This document shows, piece after piece, positions 12,097-24,429 of a stretch of DNA of 64,000 bases; the stretch's first letter is position 1; the number at the start of each line of letters is the position of its first letter. The stretch is taken from the NCBI RefSeq assembly GCF_001625195.1, contig NC_054390.1:1846163-1910162 (forward strand), in the 5' to 3' direction. The translations under genes were made by a program, and so were the position numbers. The notes beneath the pieces were generated by a model. That model did no database searches and was not told the origin of the DNA. It saw only the letters and a program-made list of their open reading frames with translations. This stretch comes from Drechmeria coniospora (Eukaryota; Ascomycota; Sordariomycetes; Hypocreales; Ophiocordycipitaceae).

Positions 12097-12280
12097 AACT
12101 ACTAGTATTTAGTAGTCGGAAATAGTTATTAAGAAATCTACAAAATACTAACTTAAGGTACTAGGCATTAAAGTACTTATACTCTAATACCTACTTAGTT
12201 ATAGGATACAAGTTACATACAGTAGTACGTAACTCTATCCTCGGATATAGCTCTATTAGGCAAAGCCTAATATTATAACA
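12097..12280 (-). mobile_element. Family C LTR fragment, reverse orientation
   Basis: Matches the reverse complement of 1226-1426 and ends TATTATAACA at 12280. The side abutting the family B LTR is missing its last few bases. Confidence 0.6.
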
Positions 12281-12289
12281 AATATTTAT

Positions 12290-14200
12290 AGAAGTAAATT
12301 ATTTCAGTATAGCTTTAGGAGAATACCTATTATAGGTAGATAAAAAGAATATCCTATACCTAGTTATATACTACTTAGTAAAATTAATAGCTATAAAGTA
12401 AAATTATATAATTTATAATAAGGAGCTCTTAGTAATAATACGCTACCTTAAGGTATAGTAGGTAAACCTATAGTGTAACACATATGGGGAGGTGTGCCCA
12501 TATGGACAATAGACCAGTTAACCGTTCGACCAAATGGCCAAACTGTCAAAAGATCCGCCAGTACCCGCACTTAGTACGGGTACTGCACCTTACATTCGCT
12601 TATAAGGCCTACGCGCCTGTAGCGCGCCTTATAACTATCCCCTCTCCTAATAATGCGGTCCCTCGCATTGCTAGGTACCTCAGTTGGCTGAGGTTAAGGG
12701 TCTGACGAATGCGAACCCCCAGGTTCTTAGGTAAATAAGCCGCGGCCTGGCTAGCGCGCCTATACCTTCCTCGTTCCTGTAAGCCTAACGTAGAGCCCGT
12801 CGCTGTAGAGTTCTTTTTTGGTATTGTGGTAGCGCTCTGGCTCGAACCTACAACCCTCGCTCGCATGCGTACGCGACCTAGAAGACCTACTAAGTGCGGA
12901 TACAATTGTAACACATATAGGGAGGTATGCCCATATGGACAATAGACCAGTTAACCGTTCGACCAAATGGCCAAACTGTCAAAAGATCCGCCAGTATCCG
13001 CACTTAGTGCGGGTACTGCACCTTACATTCGCTTATAAGGCCTACGCGCCTGTAGCGCGCCTTACATATAGGGTATATCTATACTATTTATAGTTCTAAC
13101 TAACTATAAGAACCTAAAATATTTACCTAACTATAAGAAATCTCTAAGCACTAAGGATAGTAGGCCAAGAAGCTCTTATAGTTTAACTTTTATTTATAGT
13201 ATAGACCTAAATCCTAAGTATAATAGCTAAATATACTATTATATAAGTAGTAGGATATAAAGTACTAATCCTAAACTATATAAGTATTAAGTATTATAAC
13301 CTATATTAAGTAGTAGTTTTAGAAGTTTACTAGGTACCTATAGTATGCCTATAGAGCAACCGCTTAGTAACTAACTATTAGGATTATAGTTATTCTATAA
13401 CCTTAACTAATAAAAGCTATAGGATTAAGTAGTTATTAAGGATTAAATATATATAGTACGCCTAAATACTATATATTATAGAAACTATAAGTTCCTAAAT
13501 AAAGTAAATATATAGAAATAGGTAGCTAACTATACTATTAATATATATAATATACTATAATTCTAAGGGTACCTATAGCTACTACTGTAGGAATTACTAA
13601 TTATATATATTATTTACTAAATTTATAAGTCCCCTATCTTAGGGTATCTATAATATAATACTATATTTATAGTACTAAAGAGGAATTACTACTAAAATTA
13701 TATATTAGTAGTAGTAGGGCGTTTTATATAGAACTATTACTATTACTATAGCTATAAGAATAAGTAGTACTATTAGGGCCTACTATAGCTACTAGAGCTA
13801 CTAAATAAATATTAAAAATAAATCTCTATAGACTTTATAATAAAGCTACTTAAATAAAATAAATAAGTACTATAATATATAATAGTACTTATAGATAAAC
13901 TATTTAAGTATATATAGCTAAAGATATAATATTTATAATAAAAAAAAGTATATACTAAATAGTTTAAAAAGTACTAATAGTATTTCTATAGGTTTCTAGA
14001 ATATATTATATTTAACTAAGAATTAAATTAAATTAGTTAGTTTTAGGTAATATTATACTATGTTATTAGAATTAAATAGTAGTTATCTATAGTATATTAC
14101 CTATAGTTAGATAGGGGTATAAAATAAGTAAACTAAAAAGTTTAAGTAATTCTATATATTTTTATAGTATTTAACTAATTTAGTTAACTAAACTATTTAG
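12290..14200 (+). pseudogene. Decayed gypsy C RNase H and integrase
   Basis: Ignoring TAA/TAG, the plus strand reads the RNase H end (VIYYLVKL..NYIIYNKELL, then the LSARQARW-like connection after 13067). Integrase shows ISIDFI (about 13810-13830) and VLIDKLFKYI (about 13890-13920), corresponding to the SMDFI and VDRLSKY motifs. The TRIM element splits RNase H at 12473/13067. A second, more deleted copy of the integrase part lies at 17007-17862. Not functional. Confidence 0.6.
12474..13066. mobile_element. Miniature LTR element (TRIM-like), 593 bp, with target duplication
   Basis: Two direct 160-bp terminal repeats at 12474-12633 and 12907-13066, each starting TGTAACACATA and ending CGCCTTACA (the left one CTTATA, one RIP-type change). 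They enclose 273 bp of internal sequence with no coding capacity. The 5-bp duplication TATAG is perfect at 12469-12473 and 13067-13071. A purine-rich run on the minus strand next to the left repeat (AGGAGAGGGGATAG, about 12635-12648) suggests minus orientation. The internal part holds TGGTAGCGCTCTGGCTCGAA (about 12828-12847), resembling the complement of a tRNA 3' end with CCA, but away from the usual primer-site position. GC content is far above its host. Confidence 0.85.
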
Positions 14201-16360
14201 TAGTATATTAATTAGTACTAAATAGTAAGAACTCTTCTATTACTAATATAAGTCTAAATAGTCTTTTATTATAATATAAAATTAATATAATATAATAAGT
14301 AAAAGCTCTAATCTTAAGTATAACTATAAGTAAGAGGTAAGTAATAGTATTTATATAGTACTTATATAAAGGTATTAAGTTAGCCTAAGTAGTAATTATA
14401 TTTATATAGTAATACTTAAAGAAAGAATTAAATTCCTACTAATACTTAGTAAACCGTTTTTAGGTAATGGATAAGGTATAGATAAGTCTATACTATATAA
14501 AGTCTTTATATTTATTTAAAAAGCTAAACTAAGTAATAACTAAATATATAGTTATAGCTATACTAATCCCTTTAATTATTATACTAAATATTCCTTAAGG
14601 TATATACCTTACTTTTTATATAGATTTAATAAAGTAAGCTATAAAAAATCTATTACTTAGTTAAGCCTTAATAAATATTAAGCTAAAGCTACTTTTAGTA
14701 AAGGATAAGGATAAAGTACTATAGAATAAGTATATTATAAAGGAAATCTTAACTATAAAAATATATATAAAGATAAAGTAAGTATTATAATATTTTAGTT
14801 AAATAGACTAAATATAACTAATTTATATAAAAATTACTAAAAAACCTATAAAAGACTAAAGTATTAATAAACTATAAGTAAAAATAAAATAATATACTTA
14901 CTTATAATAAACTAATATCTTTATAATAATAGTATTAGTATAGCTTATATTTATTTAGTCTAAAAGGGGTATAAATAACTTTTTTATTTAAATAGGAATA
15001 TCTTAAGATAAAGGACCTAAGCTAATCTTAATAAATTCCTAACCCTAATTAAAGTACTATAAGTAAAATAAAAATTTAGTACTATAGTATATAAGTATTA
15101 AGCCTTTAATAGCTAAGGGAAGGTAGTAGCTTACTTAAGTTATCCTTAACTAAGGACAAAAGGTAAAGGGATTAAGTTAGTACTAAAAGGATACTTATAA
15201 ATAAAATATAATAAGTATTAGTATTACTAAAGGTAGTAGTAGGTAAAGTAATAGTAAGATAAAATAAGCTAAAATAATTAGTAATAGTATAATAAAAAGA
15301 GAAAAAAGACTAAGGTCCTTAATAAAAATAGTAAAATAAATAAAATATACTTACCTTATAGGTATAGTAAGTTATAACTAACTCCTTATAGATAGATTAT
15401 AGCTATAAAGCCTAACTATTATTACTATACTAACTTAAAGCTATTAAAGTAAGTATCCTATATACTTTAATAGTTATATAGGCCTTATATAGTATTAGTA
15501 AAACTGTATATTAGTATTTATAGCTATTACTACTATATACTACTACTATATAATAGTATTAGGGCCTATAAGGCTAGTACTAAGGTACCTATAGAGTTAC
15601 TAAGAGTTAAGAGTAGTACTATAATAGTAGTACTATAAATAGTACTACTAGTAGGGGTAATAGAAATAGTAAAAATAATATTAATAAGAGTTATTCTTAT
15701 AATATTATAATACTTATACTAAGTATTACTAAGCTATTAAAATAAGGCAGAAAGGTAAATATAGTAATTAGGTAATTCGGCCGTTTTAGTATAAGTAGTT
15801 TAAATAATATAGTTACTTTTAGTAATAGTAAGAATAAGCTTATAGATAATATAATAAAGGTATAAATATAATATTAATAAGTATAAAATCTATTTATACC
15901 TATATTAAGCTAAGGTATAAGTAATATAACTATTACTACTATTATATTTACAATAGGTAGTATTAGTATAAACTAAATATTTAAATATAGGGTAAATATA
16001 TTTAATCCTTAGTAGTAGAAATATTATACTTCTTATTTAAAGAGTCTCCCTAAATAGTAAAACTACTTATTTATTAAATAATTAATAACTTATTTAAGAT
16101 ATAGCTATATTTAGGGCTATTATTATTGTTAAGGGAGAAAGAAGAAATATTAATAGTAATAAATATAGTAATATAATAATAGGAAAATAAGTATAATTAA
16201 TTAATATAAGTAGTTAGTAATAAGTAGTAGTAAGAACCTTAATATAATATATATAGTAAGGAAGGTAGAAATATAAAAGGAAGTAAGAAATTATAATAAT
16301 AATACTAAAAAAAGTAATAATTATAAAGAAGGAAAAAGGAAAAATATAACTTACCTATAA

Positions 16361-16598
16361 TAAATATATAAGAAATATAAAGAAGTAATATAATAAGGCT
16401 ATAATAAAACCTTAACTATAAAGGTATTTATATATATACCTAATAACTACCTATAAATAGGAAAGAGGTAATAACTTTATAAATATATAAGAAATATAAA
16501 GAGGTAGTATAATAAGGCCGTAATAGAACCTTAGTTATAGAAGTATTAATAAACGTACTTAGTAACTACCTATAAATAGAATAGAGGTAATAGCTTTT
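16361..16598. repeat. Two-copy tandem repeat, 119-bp unit
   Basis: 16361-16479 and 16480-16598 align end to end (both start TAAATATATAAGAAATATAA). The copies differ mostly by RIP-type transitions. Located shortly before the gypsy C polypurine tract. Confidence 0.7.
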
Positions 16599-16736
16599 TA
16601 TTTATTTTAAAAAAAATAACTTATTAGGTTAATTAAGGTAAGTTACTATATAGGCATTACTATATTACTATAAGGCGCTACTATAAACGTATAGTACTAG
16701 TATAACTACTAAAGGAATTAGGGAAGGAGGGGGATA

Positions 16737-16936
16737 TATTATAATATTAGGCTTTACCTAATAAAGCTATATCTTAAGATAGAGTTACATACTACTATAT
16801 ATAACTTATACCTTATAATTAAGTAGGTATTAGAGTATAAGTACTCTAATACCTAGTACTTTAAGTTAGAGTTCTATAGATTCCTTAATAACTATTTCTA
16901 ACTACTAAATACTAATAGTATTAGTAACTCTATAAT
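16737..16936 (+). repeat. Gypsy C 3' LTR
   Basis: Begins TATTATAATATTAGG right after the polypurine tract and aligns with the solo LTR at 1226-1426. The last bases are altered where a gypsy A LTR fragment abuts. Confidence 0.65.
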
Positions 16937-17006
16937 TGTAACAATATCGTATATTGTATTCTCTTCCTAGCCTACCCTACACTCTCCATTACGTAATGCG
17001 CGGACT
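16937..17006 (+). mobile_element. Gypsy A LTR fragment (first 70 bp)
   Basis: TGTAACAATATCGTATATTG... matches the start of the gypsy A LTR up to the GCGCGGA block, then breaks into gypsy C integrase sequence. Confidence 0.7.
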
Positions 17007-17862
17007 AATAGGTATAAGTAACTAACTATACTATTAATATATATAATATATTATAATTCTAAAAGTACCTATAGTTATTATTATAAAAACTACTAACTAT
17101 ATATATTATTTATTAAGTTTATAATTCTTTTATTTTAGGGTACTTAAGATATAATATTATATTTATAGTAATAAAAAGGAATTATTACTAAAATTATACA
17201 TTAATAGTAATAAAGTATTTTATATAAAACTATTATTACTCATATAGCTATAAGAATAAGTAGTACTATTAAAGCCTATTATAATTAATAAAAGTACTAA
17301 ATAAATAGTTTGAAGAGTATTAATAGTATTTTTACTTATAAAATATATTATATTTAACTAAGGTTTAAATTAGGTTAGTTAGTTTTAGTAATATTATACT
17401 ATATTATTAAGATTAAATAGTATTTATAATTAAAAAAATTTAAGTAATTCTATATACTATTAACGTATTTAATTAATTTAATTAACTAAACTACTTAAAA
17501 ATATACTAATAAATACTAACTAATAAGGACTTTTTTGTTATTAATATTAGTTTTACTAGCCTTTTATTAAAATACAAAATTAATATAGTATAATAAGTAA
17601 AAGCTCTTACTTTAAGTATAACTATAAACAAAAAGTAAATTATAATATTTATATAATACTTATATAAAGGTACTAAACTAGCTTAAGTAGTAATTATATT
17701 TATATAGTAATACTTAAAGGAAGAATTAAGCTTATATTAATATTTAATAAAATATTTATATTAAGGAGTAAAATATAGTTAAGTCAATATTATATAAAGT
17801 CTTTATACCTATTTTAAAAGCTAAACTAAATAATAGCTAAGTATATAGTTATAGTTATACTT
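17007..17862 (+). pseudogene. Second copy of gypsy C integrase region
   Basis: Aligns with about 13510-14575, with several deletions and more decay. Cut at the right by the copia LTR at 17863. Confidence 0.55.
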
Positions 17863-18598
17863 CTTTGCAATTAATGCGCAAGAGGAGGGGATAGTGGAAG
17901 TATATCGTACGGACTAGTAAATTAATTATACTGTTAGTAATAGCAATAAGGGAAGTACTAGTTAGTAACTGGGTAAGAGTATACAATTAGTAGTACCAAA
18001 TTATATAAACGAATGCAATTATTTCTTCTAGCTATAGTATAGGAAAAGAGTAGCTATTTATATCTATAGAACAATCCCTAATAACGGCTTTATTGGAGAT
18101 TCTATTGTAGATTAAAGGCGCTATTGTACTATAGCTTAAATGGCTAAAACCATTATACAGTTAGATAACTGTTTTAGTTACTCGTTAGTTAACTGCTTCC
18201 GTTATAAGGTTGGATGGATTGTTTTAGTTATTAGCTTGGCTAATTCTATTATATAATAAATAGGTAGTTTGGCCTAAGTTAGTATTATGGGCTGGTAAGC
18301 GCTAGTAGCGATTAGGAGAGTAGTAATTGTTATTCCGATTAATTAGCTCTAGTAGTCGACTGGCTACTATATGTATAGGTTATATTGCAGTAGTAAGTTA
18401 GTCGGTAGTAGTACTGCCGTACGTCGCTCCGAGTTATAGTTCGGAGAAGTAGTATATTGTATACTATTAGTTAACTTAATATGCTTACTAATACTTATAG
18501 TATAGTATAGTATCCGTACTAGTAGTACTAGTACTAATACTAATAGGATAGTATCCTATTTAGGTAGTCTTACTAATATAAATACTAGTATTTTAATA
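17863..18598 (-). repeat. Copia 3' LTR (subfamily 2, about 736 bp)
   Basis: Nearly the same length and sequence as 27679-28415. Starts on the minus strand TATTAAAATACTAG next to the polypurine tract and runs left to the TCTTTGCAATT block shared by both copies. Confidence 0.65.
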
Positions 18599-20439
18599 CT
18601 CCCTCTATTTAGCTAGTATAACTACTACTAAATGGGGATTCCTTAGAGACCTAGTAGGCCAAGGTAGCGTTGGAAGAGATTAGCAGTAAGAGCCTTAGTA
18701 AGGCTATCGGTAGGTATAGACTTAGTATTTAGGTAACTAATTTTAGCTAGTCCGTTAATTACCTCTTGCCGTATATACCGGAACTTTAGTAATGTATACT
18801 TTGTTCGGTTATACTAATTGGGGTTATTAGCATTAGAGATAGATCTATTCTTGTTATATAATAGTAGAATAGGTTTTTAGAGACCTTTACCTATTTTAGT
18901 AAATAGACTATCTAGCTATTTAAGTTCCTAAATAGCTTCTAATAGGGTATCCGATTCTGCCTTTACGGTAGAAAGAGCAATAGTACTAGCCCTTTTTAAT
19001 TTCTAGCAGATAGGTCCGCCTGTTAAGGTAAAGAGGTACTTATAGGTTGACTTAAAGGAATCTAAGTTACCTGCAAAATTGCTATCGGAAAATCTAGATA
19101 AATTAGGTACTAAGGAATTAGACTAGTAGTAAATAGCTAGATCTATAGTTCCTTTTAGATATCGGAGGAGGTTCTTACTGGCTAATAGCTATAGGTTAGT
19201 AGCCTAGTATATATACTGAGATAACTATTGTATTGTAAAGGCTATATTTAGTCGGGTTAATAGCATAAGGTATATTAGGATCCCTACTATTTATTGGTAT
19301 ACTGGTTAGTCGGTAGCGGATAAGGGAGGAAGGGGTGTAGTAATAGCTTGTTTAAGTACCCCTGGCTGTAGTAGGATTACTACTACCTTAGCCTCCGTTA
19401 GCCTAAATTGGAATAGGGCTTCCTCGATATACCCTTTTTAACTAAGAGTAATACCCTTAGTTATTCGACTAATCTATACGCCTAGGAAGAAAGCAGCCTA
19501 CCTACGGTCTTTAATTAGGTAAACCTTATATAGTTACTGTTTTAGCTAGTTAATATATATAAGGTCTAGTCCAATAAGTAGGTAATTATCGATATAGCTA
19601 ACTATATAAGTACTAGTAGTATTATTATAGTAGATAGCCGGATTAGATATAAGAGGGCTATATCCGTATTATTATAGCAGTTTGGCTAGTGCTTCCTGCT
19701 ACTCTTTAGGTCCTTATTTTAGACCGTAGAGTGCCCTTTTTAAAAGGATACCTTGTTTAACTGCTAGGTTATAGCCTAGCTTAGCTAGTAGCTTAGCTAA
19801 GTTATTATTCTTAATAAGACTAATAAATGCTTTTAGTCCCTTGGGAATTTTAAGATAATTGACTTTAGGTAGCTTACTATTTAGGAAGGTACTAATAAAG
19901 TTAATTTACTTAACGTACTAGTTATTCTGGGCAGCTAGGGCTAATAGTATCCTTTAGGTAGGTAGAATGCTAGTAGTTGCAAAAGTCTCTATATAGATAA
20001 GGCCTTTAATTTGCATAAATCCCTTAGCTACTAGTTGTACCTTAAATTTAATAGGGTTATTCTGCTAATCCTTTTTAACTTATAGTATAAGTCTACTTTT
20101 TAGAAGTCTTCGACTAGTTGGTATTTCTTTAAGAGGAATAAAGTAGAATACCCCTGCCTAGATAAGTTACTGGAATTCTAAGAATATAGTACTTATCTAC
20201 TGGTCTTTGTTGTCTAACTTAAGTACCTGTTTCTAGTTAGTAGGCTTACTGCTAACTAGTATTTGCTTTACTTTAGCTTAGTAGTATAGGTCCTGGATCC
20301 AATACGTTAGGTTAAGATCCATTAGGTTAGGGTTGTCTTTTGGTTCTAGTGCATCTAGAAGGGAGGTATCTAGTAGATCCTCTGTTGGCTGGGCTAGGAC
20401 CCCCTCTGTTGTACTAGTCCTAGTAGGACTAGTTGGTCC

Positions 20440-20600
20440 GTTGGCTTCTTGCAGCCTACTGGTCCTAGTAGGTCTAGTAGGTCTGCTGGTCCTAGTAGGT
20501 CTGCTAGTCCTAGTAGGACTGGTAGGTCTACTGGTCCTAGTAGGACTGGTAGGTCTACTGGTCCCAGTAGGACTAGTAGGTCTATTGACCCCCTCTGTCT
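20440..20600 (-). repeat. Coding minisatellite in the copia integrase-RT linker
   Basis: Repeats of CCTAGTAGGTCTGCTGGT-type units that read on the minus strand as Arg-Pro-Thr-Ser-Pro-Thr variants. It resembles, in style, the Gly-Pro-Ser minisatellite of the LINE but has a different unit. Confidence 0.7.
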
Positions 20601-20692
20601 CCCTAGGTGTTTGGGGACTAGAGGTAGTTTGTAAGATATAATCTTCTATCTTAATTTCCCCCTCTAACTTTAGTCCTTAGGGACTAGGACTT

Positions 20693-20820
20693 TTTTTTTT
20701 TTTCATTCATTACGCGCATGCAGCCCTAGGGGCTATGGCGCGGCGGCCTATAGGTCCCTTAGGGCCTAGAAGGCCTAATAGGCCTACTAGACCCTTAGGG
20801 TCCTAAGGGCCCGCAGGAGC
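20693..20820 (-). mobile_element. LINE 3' tail, 128 bp, strongly 5' truncated
   Basis: Poly-T then CATTCATTACGCGCATG, the family's 3' end. Perfect 12-bp duplication GGACTAGGACTT at 20681-20692 and 20821-20832. Confidence 0.92.
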
Positions 20821-21265
20821 GGACTAGGACTTAGTAGTCGTTAAAGTCCTTGGGAGATAGGGCTAATACCTTCTAGGATTTTTAGGAAGGTAGTTTTTGT
20901 AACTGCCCTTCTGGAAGGTATATATACAAGGTATGTTTTTGAACCTAGCGTTACTAGTAGCCTTGCTAGTTCTGTACGTTATGCTAATTTAGTACTTTAA
21001 ATCCGTTTCTAATAAGGGATTAGGACTTTACAGTAGGTACTAATAGCCTTATAGGCTATAAGGTTTGGTGGTGTTTTTAGCCCTTGTAGTTCCTGCTTAA
21101 GCAATTGATAGGGGCTTAGGTCCCTATTAGTAATTGCAGTATAGTTAACTAGGTTAACTATAGTAGGAAGTATAGCAGACTAGAGGAAAAGTAGGAGGCC
21201 AGCCCAAATTATAGTTACTTATAGCCGGTCTAGGATAACTTATATAGACTGTTCGGTAAGTCCGT

Positions 21266-22882
21266 TTTTTTTTTGTTTTTTTTTTCATTCATTACGCGCA
21301 TGCAGCCCTAGGGGCTATGGCGCGGCGGCCTATAGGTCCTATAGGGCCTAGAAGACCTAATAGGCCTACTAGACCCTTAGGGTCCTAAGGGCACGCAGGA
21401 GCTAACTAGCTAACTAAACTAGCAGTAACGACTGGCTATTTATATTAAATCAGTAGAGCTTTCCCTCGCATTTCACGAATCTTAGTCCCTAGGCCTAGCT
21501 AGGCCTAGTACTATTCCTCTAGGTACCACTTTGCCGTACTAATATTAGTAGTAGTTAGGAACTCAAATAGAGCCTCCCTTCCTTGCCTAGTACTAAATAA
21601 AATCGGTAGGGTAAGCGGCTTACCCTGTAGGGCTTCCTTTAGGTCTTTCCGTTCCTTCCTATAACGTACGCATTGCAGTAATAGGTGGGTTACAGTCTGT
21701 TTTTGCCCGCACTTACAGGCGTCCGAGTCGATTTTTCCAATCTTTTATTGGTAGGGCTTAAGGTATCCGATCCCTGTTTTTAGTTGTATATAGGCCGATT
21801 GGATAGGCCTAGGCAAATCGGGTAGGCTAGGCTTATACGCAAACCTAGGTTTCCCAGTCCTTCGATAGTGGGCCCCTAGGCCCCTAGCCTTAGGGCCTCG
21901 GGCCTCCTCTCTAGCCCATAGCTCCTTCCACCCCCCTAGGGCTGCTTCCTTTACCCTCCTCCGTAGATAGCTTAGGGAGGTATAGGGGGTACCTATACTA
22001 GGCCTAGTTAGGCCCCCTTTTGCTACCTGGTCTGCAATTTCATTCCCTATAATTCCAACGTGGCTAGGGCACTACGTTAGGGTTATAGCTACCTTCCGGT
22101 CCGCTAGGCTATTTACTAGCTGCCTTGCCTTATAGGCTAGGTCGCTATAGCCTACGGTTACCTTCTGGATAGCTGCTTGGCTATCTATAAAAAGATAGGC
22201 TTCTTGCGGTAGGGGGTTTCGTTGGGATAAGGCCTTTAGGGCCCTCGTTATACCAATTAGCTCGGCATCAACTACTTCGATCCTAGGGCCTAGGTTATAG
22301 GCCTTTGCCCCTAGGGCCCGGCCTGTAGGGTCCGTTTCGTAAAAGGCGCATGAGTTCGTTGTTTGACCCCTAATAGTCCCTTGTGACCCGTCTGTATAAT
22401 ACATAATACAGTTATTAAATTCTAGGTCCCTTAGAAGGGTTTCGTGTTCTACTTTAGCGGTCTCCTTGGGGCTTTGCGAAATACTTATAGAGGCCCTAGG
22501 CCCTAGGGCCCAGGGGGCTTGCCAGGCCGCTCTTTGTCTCTCTAGGCCCCAGTTAGGGCCTATTATTTCCTTGATTTTCGATAGTAGCCGGAATAGCTGT
22601 GTTATAGGCCTAATATAGGCAAAAGTACTTAAATCAGACCCTGATTCGGCTAGTTCGTCCCGTATGGCTATGTTGTAGGCCCTACGGATCGGGTGGTTGT
22701 ACTGAAACATTAGGGTCCTTAGGGCGTAGCCTAGGCAGGCCTTCTGGAACCGTATCTCCGGCGGGGGGATTGCGGCCTCGATTTCTAGGGCTTTTGTAGG
22801 GGACCCCCTAAAGGCCCCTAGGACCTTCGGTAGGGCCTCGTTTTGTAGGCGTTGATAGTACTGTATTAGGCCTTTTTGGCCG
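21266..22882 (-). mobile_element. LINE, 5' truncated (RNase H and 3' part), minus orientation
   Basis: Poly-T (with one G in it) then the LINE 3' end, reading left-to-right in reverse to a point in the RT-RNase H connection near the Gly-Gln repeat. The RNase H frame 22072-22710 is intact. A TAA at 21745-21747 interrupts the C-terminal domain; the same change is in the copy at 45624-48510. The flanks do not form a clear duplication, and host copia sequence for the integrase core is absent here, so insertion or later recombination removed host DNA. Confidence 0.8.
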
Positions 22883-24155
22883 ATTGGGTTGGTTAGGTCG
22901 GTTGGGTTAACTAGGTCTAATAGACCTAGTATCTAGTGTTTTGGATAGTTAAGTTATCCTATAACTAAATGCTTGGAAACTAGGACTATTAGGATTTTAA
23001 TATTCTTTCAGTAAGTTAGTCTAAAGATATTATAGGTTAAGGGATACTATATTAATCCCTAAGACGGTATTGGTTTAGAGAATATTATATTGTATTGCAG
23101 CCTATTGTAAGAAAATAGGACCAATAGTTATAAGGTATTAATTTGCTTAATCTAGTAGGTCAATACTTACTCCAGTAAGTTTAAGTTAAGTAAGGTAGCT
23201 ATTAAATTCCGAATTAAACGCCTTAAGTATTCCTTTATACCCTTTGAGTATAAGGTTATAGTAGGAATTGTAGAGATTGTAACGTTAGGCTACCTGGCCC
23301 TTTTTTTTTTCATTCATTACGCGCATGCAGCCCTAGGGGCTATGGCGCGGCGGCCTATAGGTCCCTTAGGGCCTAGAAGACCTAATAGGCCTACTAGACC
23401 CTTAGGGTCCTAACGGCCCGCAGGAGCTAACTAGCTAACTAAACTAGCAGTAACGACTGGCTATTTATATTAAATCAGTAGAGCTTTCCCTCGCATTTCA
23501 CGAATCTTAGTCCCTAGGCTTAGGCCTAGTACTATTCCTCTAGGTACCACTTTGCCGTACCGATATTAGTAGTAGTTAGGAACTCAAATAGAGCCTCCCT
23601 TCCTTGCCTAACCTGGCCCTTTAAGTACTATTGTTTTAGTAATAGATAGGTATCTATTGGGTTATAAATCCATACAATTAATACTTATAGGCCCTTAGAA
23701 TAACTATCCCAAAGTAGTATAAGTAGGGAGTATTAATTATAATATAAGTAACTAATAGCAATTAATAGGTTTTTTAAAAATCCTTCTAAACAAAGGGAAC
23801 TAAGTTAAATAGAAAGTAATTATTCCTATAAGTCGAAGTTCTTAGTATCTTTAAGCTTAGTATACTCTGGAAATAAGAATGCCTTCTTAGATAGCTCTAT
23901 ATTAGAGCTAAGATTAGTTATTTTAGTAGTAGTAGTACTACTACTATATATTAGGATTCCTTAGATAGGTATATGTTTAGGCTTTATTTTGTTAAGACGT
24001 TTTTGGATTAGTATAGTAATATTGTTTAATTAGTCCGTTAGTTGGTTAAACCGATTGGAAAGATTATTATACTGTATTTGTTACCTTTAAATAATTACTT
24101 TAAGTTCCGATATAATAGGTATTTTGGTGGCCTAACCTTCCTTAGTGGAATCTAT
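22883..24155 (-). pseudogene. Copia gag region, decayed and split by a LINE
   Basis: Starts on the minus strand at 24155 with ATA GAT TCC ACT AAG GAA (start codon ATG changed to ATA; intact in the copy at about 2899). The frame to the left is interrupted by TAA/TAG and by the LINE at 23304-23610. I assign it to gag only from position and start; no zinc knuckle is evident. Confidence 0.45.
23304..23610 (-). mobile_element. LINE 3' fragment, 307 bp
   Basis: Poly-T plus the LINE 3' UTR and the last codons of ORF2. Perfect 12-bp duplication ACCTGGCCCTTT at 23292-23303 and 23611-23622. Confidence 0.92.
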
Positions 24156-24429
24156 TTTAAAAATACAGATACAATCTAGTTAGTAACTAGATTTTCGGTT
24201 TACCTTCATACTAGTAGTACTAGTAGTTACAATAAGTAGTACTTATTATATTAGTAGAGCAAAAGTATGTTAGGAAATACAATAAGTAGTACTTATTATA
24301 TTAGTAGCTAGGTCGATTATTCCGGAAGGCTTTTTAGTATAGTTCTTCTAGGCTTATAACCTCTAAAAATAAAAGGGGAATTACCTCTTAGTCTAAAGGG
24401 GTAAAATAGGAAGGGTATATAGTAGAAGT

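Larger units (their letters stand above)
12281..16936 (+). mobile_element. Ty3/gypsy family C, 5' truncated, RIP-decayed
   Basis: Begins inside RNase H and ends with a 3' LTR (16737-16936) preceded by the polypurine tract GGGAAGGAGGGGGATA. RNase H reads at 12290-12473 (IYNKELLVIIRYLK) and continues after the TRIM insertion from 13067. Integrase follows at about 13500-14200. From about 14600 to 16300 the sequence is AT-rich and I recognise nothing in it. Confidence 0.65.
18611..21265 (-). pseudogene. Copia pol: integrase C-terminus, reverse transcriptase, RNase H
   Basis: On the minus strand, from right to left: an integrase tail at about 21265-20833 (a decayed SPYQLL..LRVYG..VYIPSRR region), then a low-complexity Arg/Pro/Thr/Ser linker (20440-20600). 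Reverse transcriptase follows (VQLVAKGFMQIKGL, TFLNSKLP, LKRALYGLK) with its catalytic YVDD as YIDN near 19570-19580. RNase H carries LLRYLKGT, the KST.YLFTL.GGP block and STVKAESD. Stops are few and mostly RIP-type, so the frame is easy to follow. A 128-bp LINE splits the region near 20693. Not functional. Confidence 0.75.

Noticed and set aside
12655..12740. Possible tRNA gene in the TRIM (CCTCAGTTGGCTGAGG resembles a D arm)
   Set aside because: I could not form an acceptor stem or T arm with it; at most a tRNA-derived fragment.
12609..12966. Open frames on the minus strand in the TRIM interior
   Set aside because: They cross the terminal repeats, show no domain and are better explained by high GC content.
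20333..20641. 102-codon Leu/Val/Gly-rich frame on the plus strand
   Set aside because: Shadow of the minus-strand copia linker repeat.
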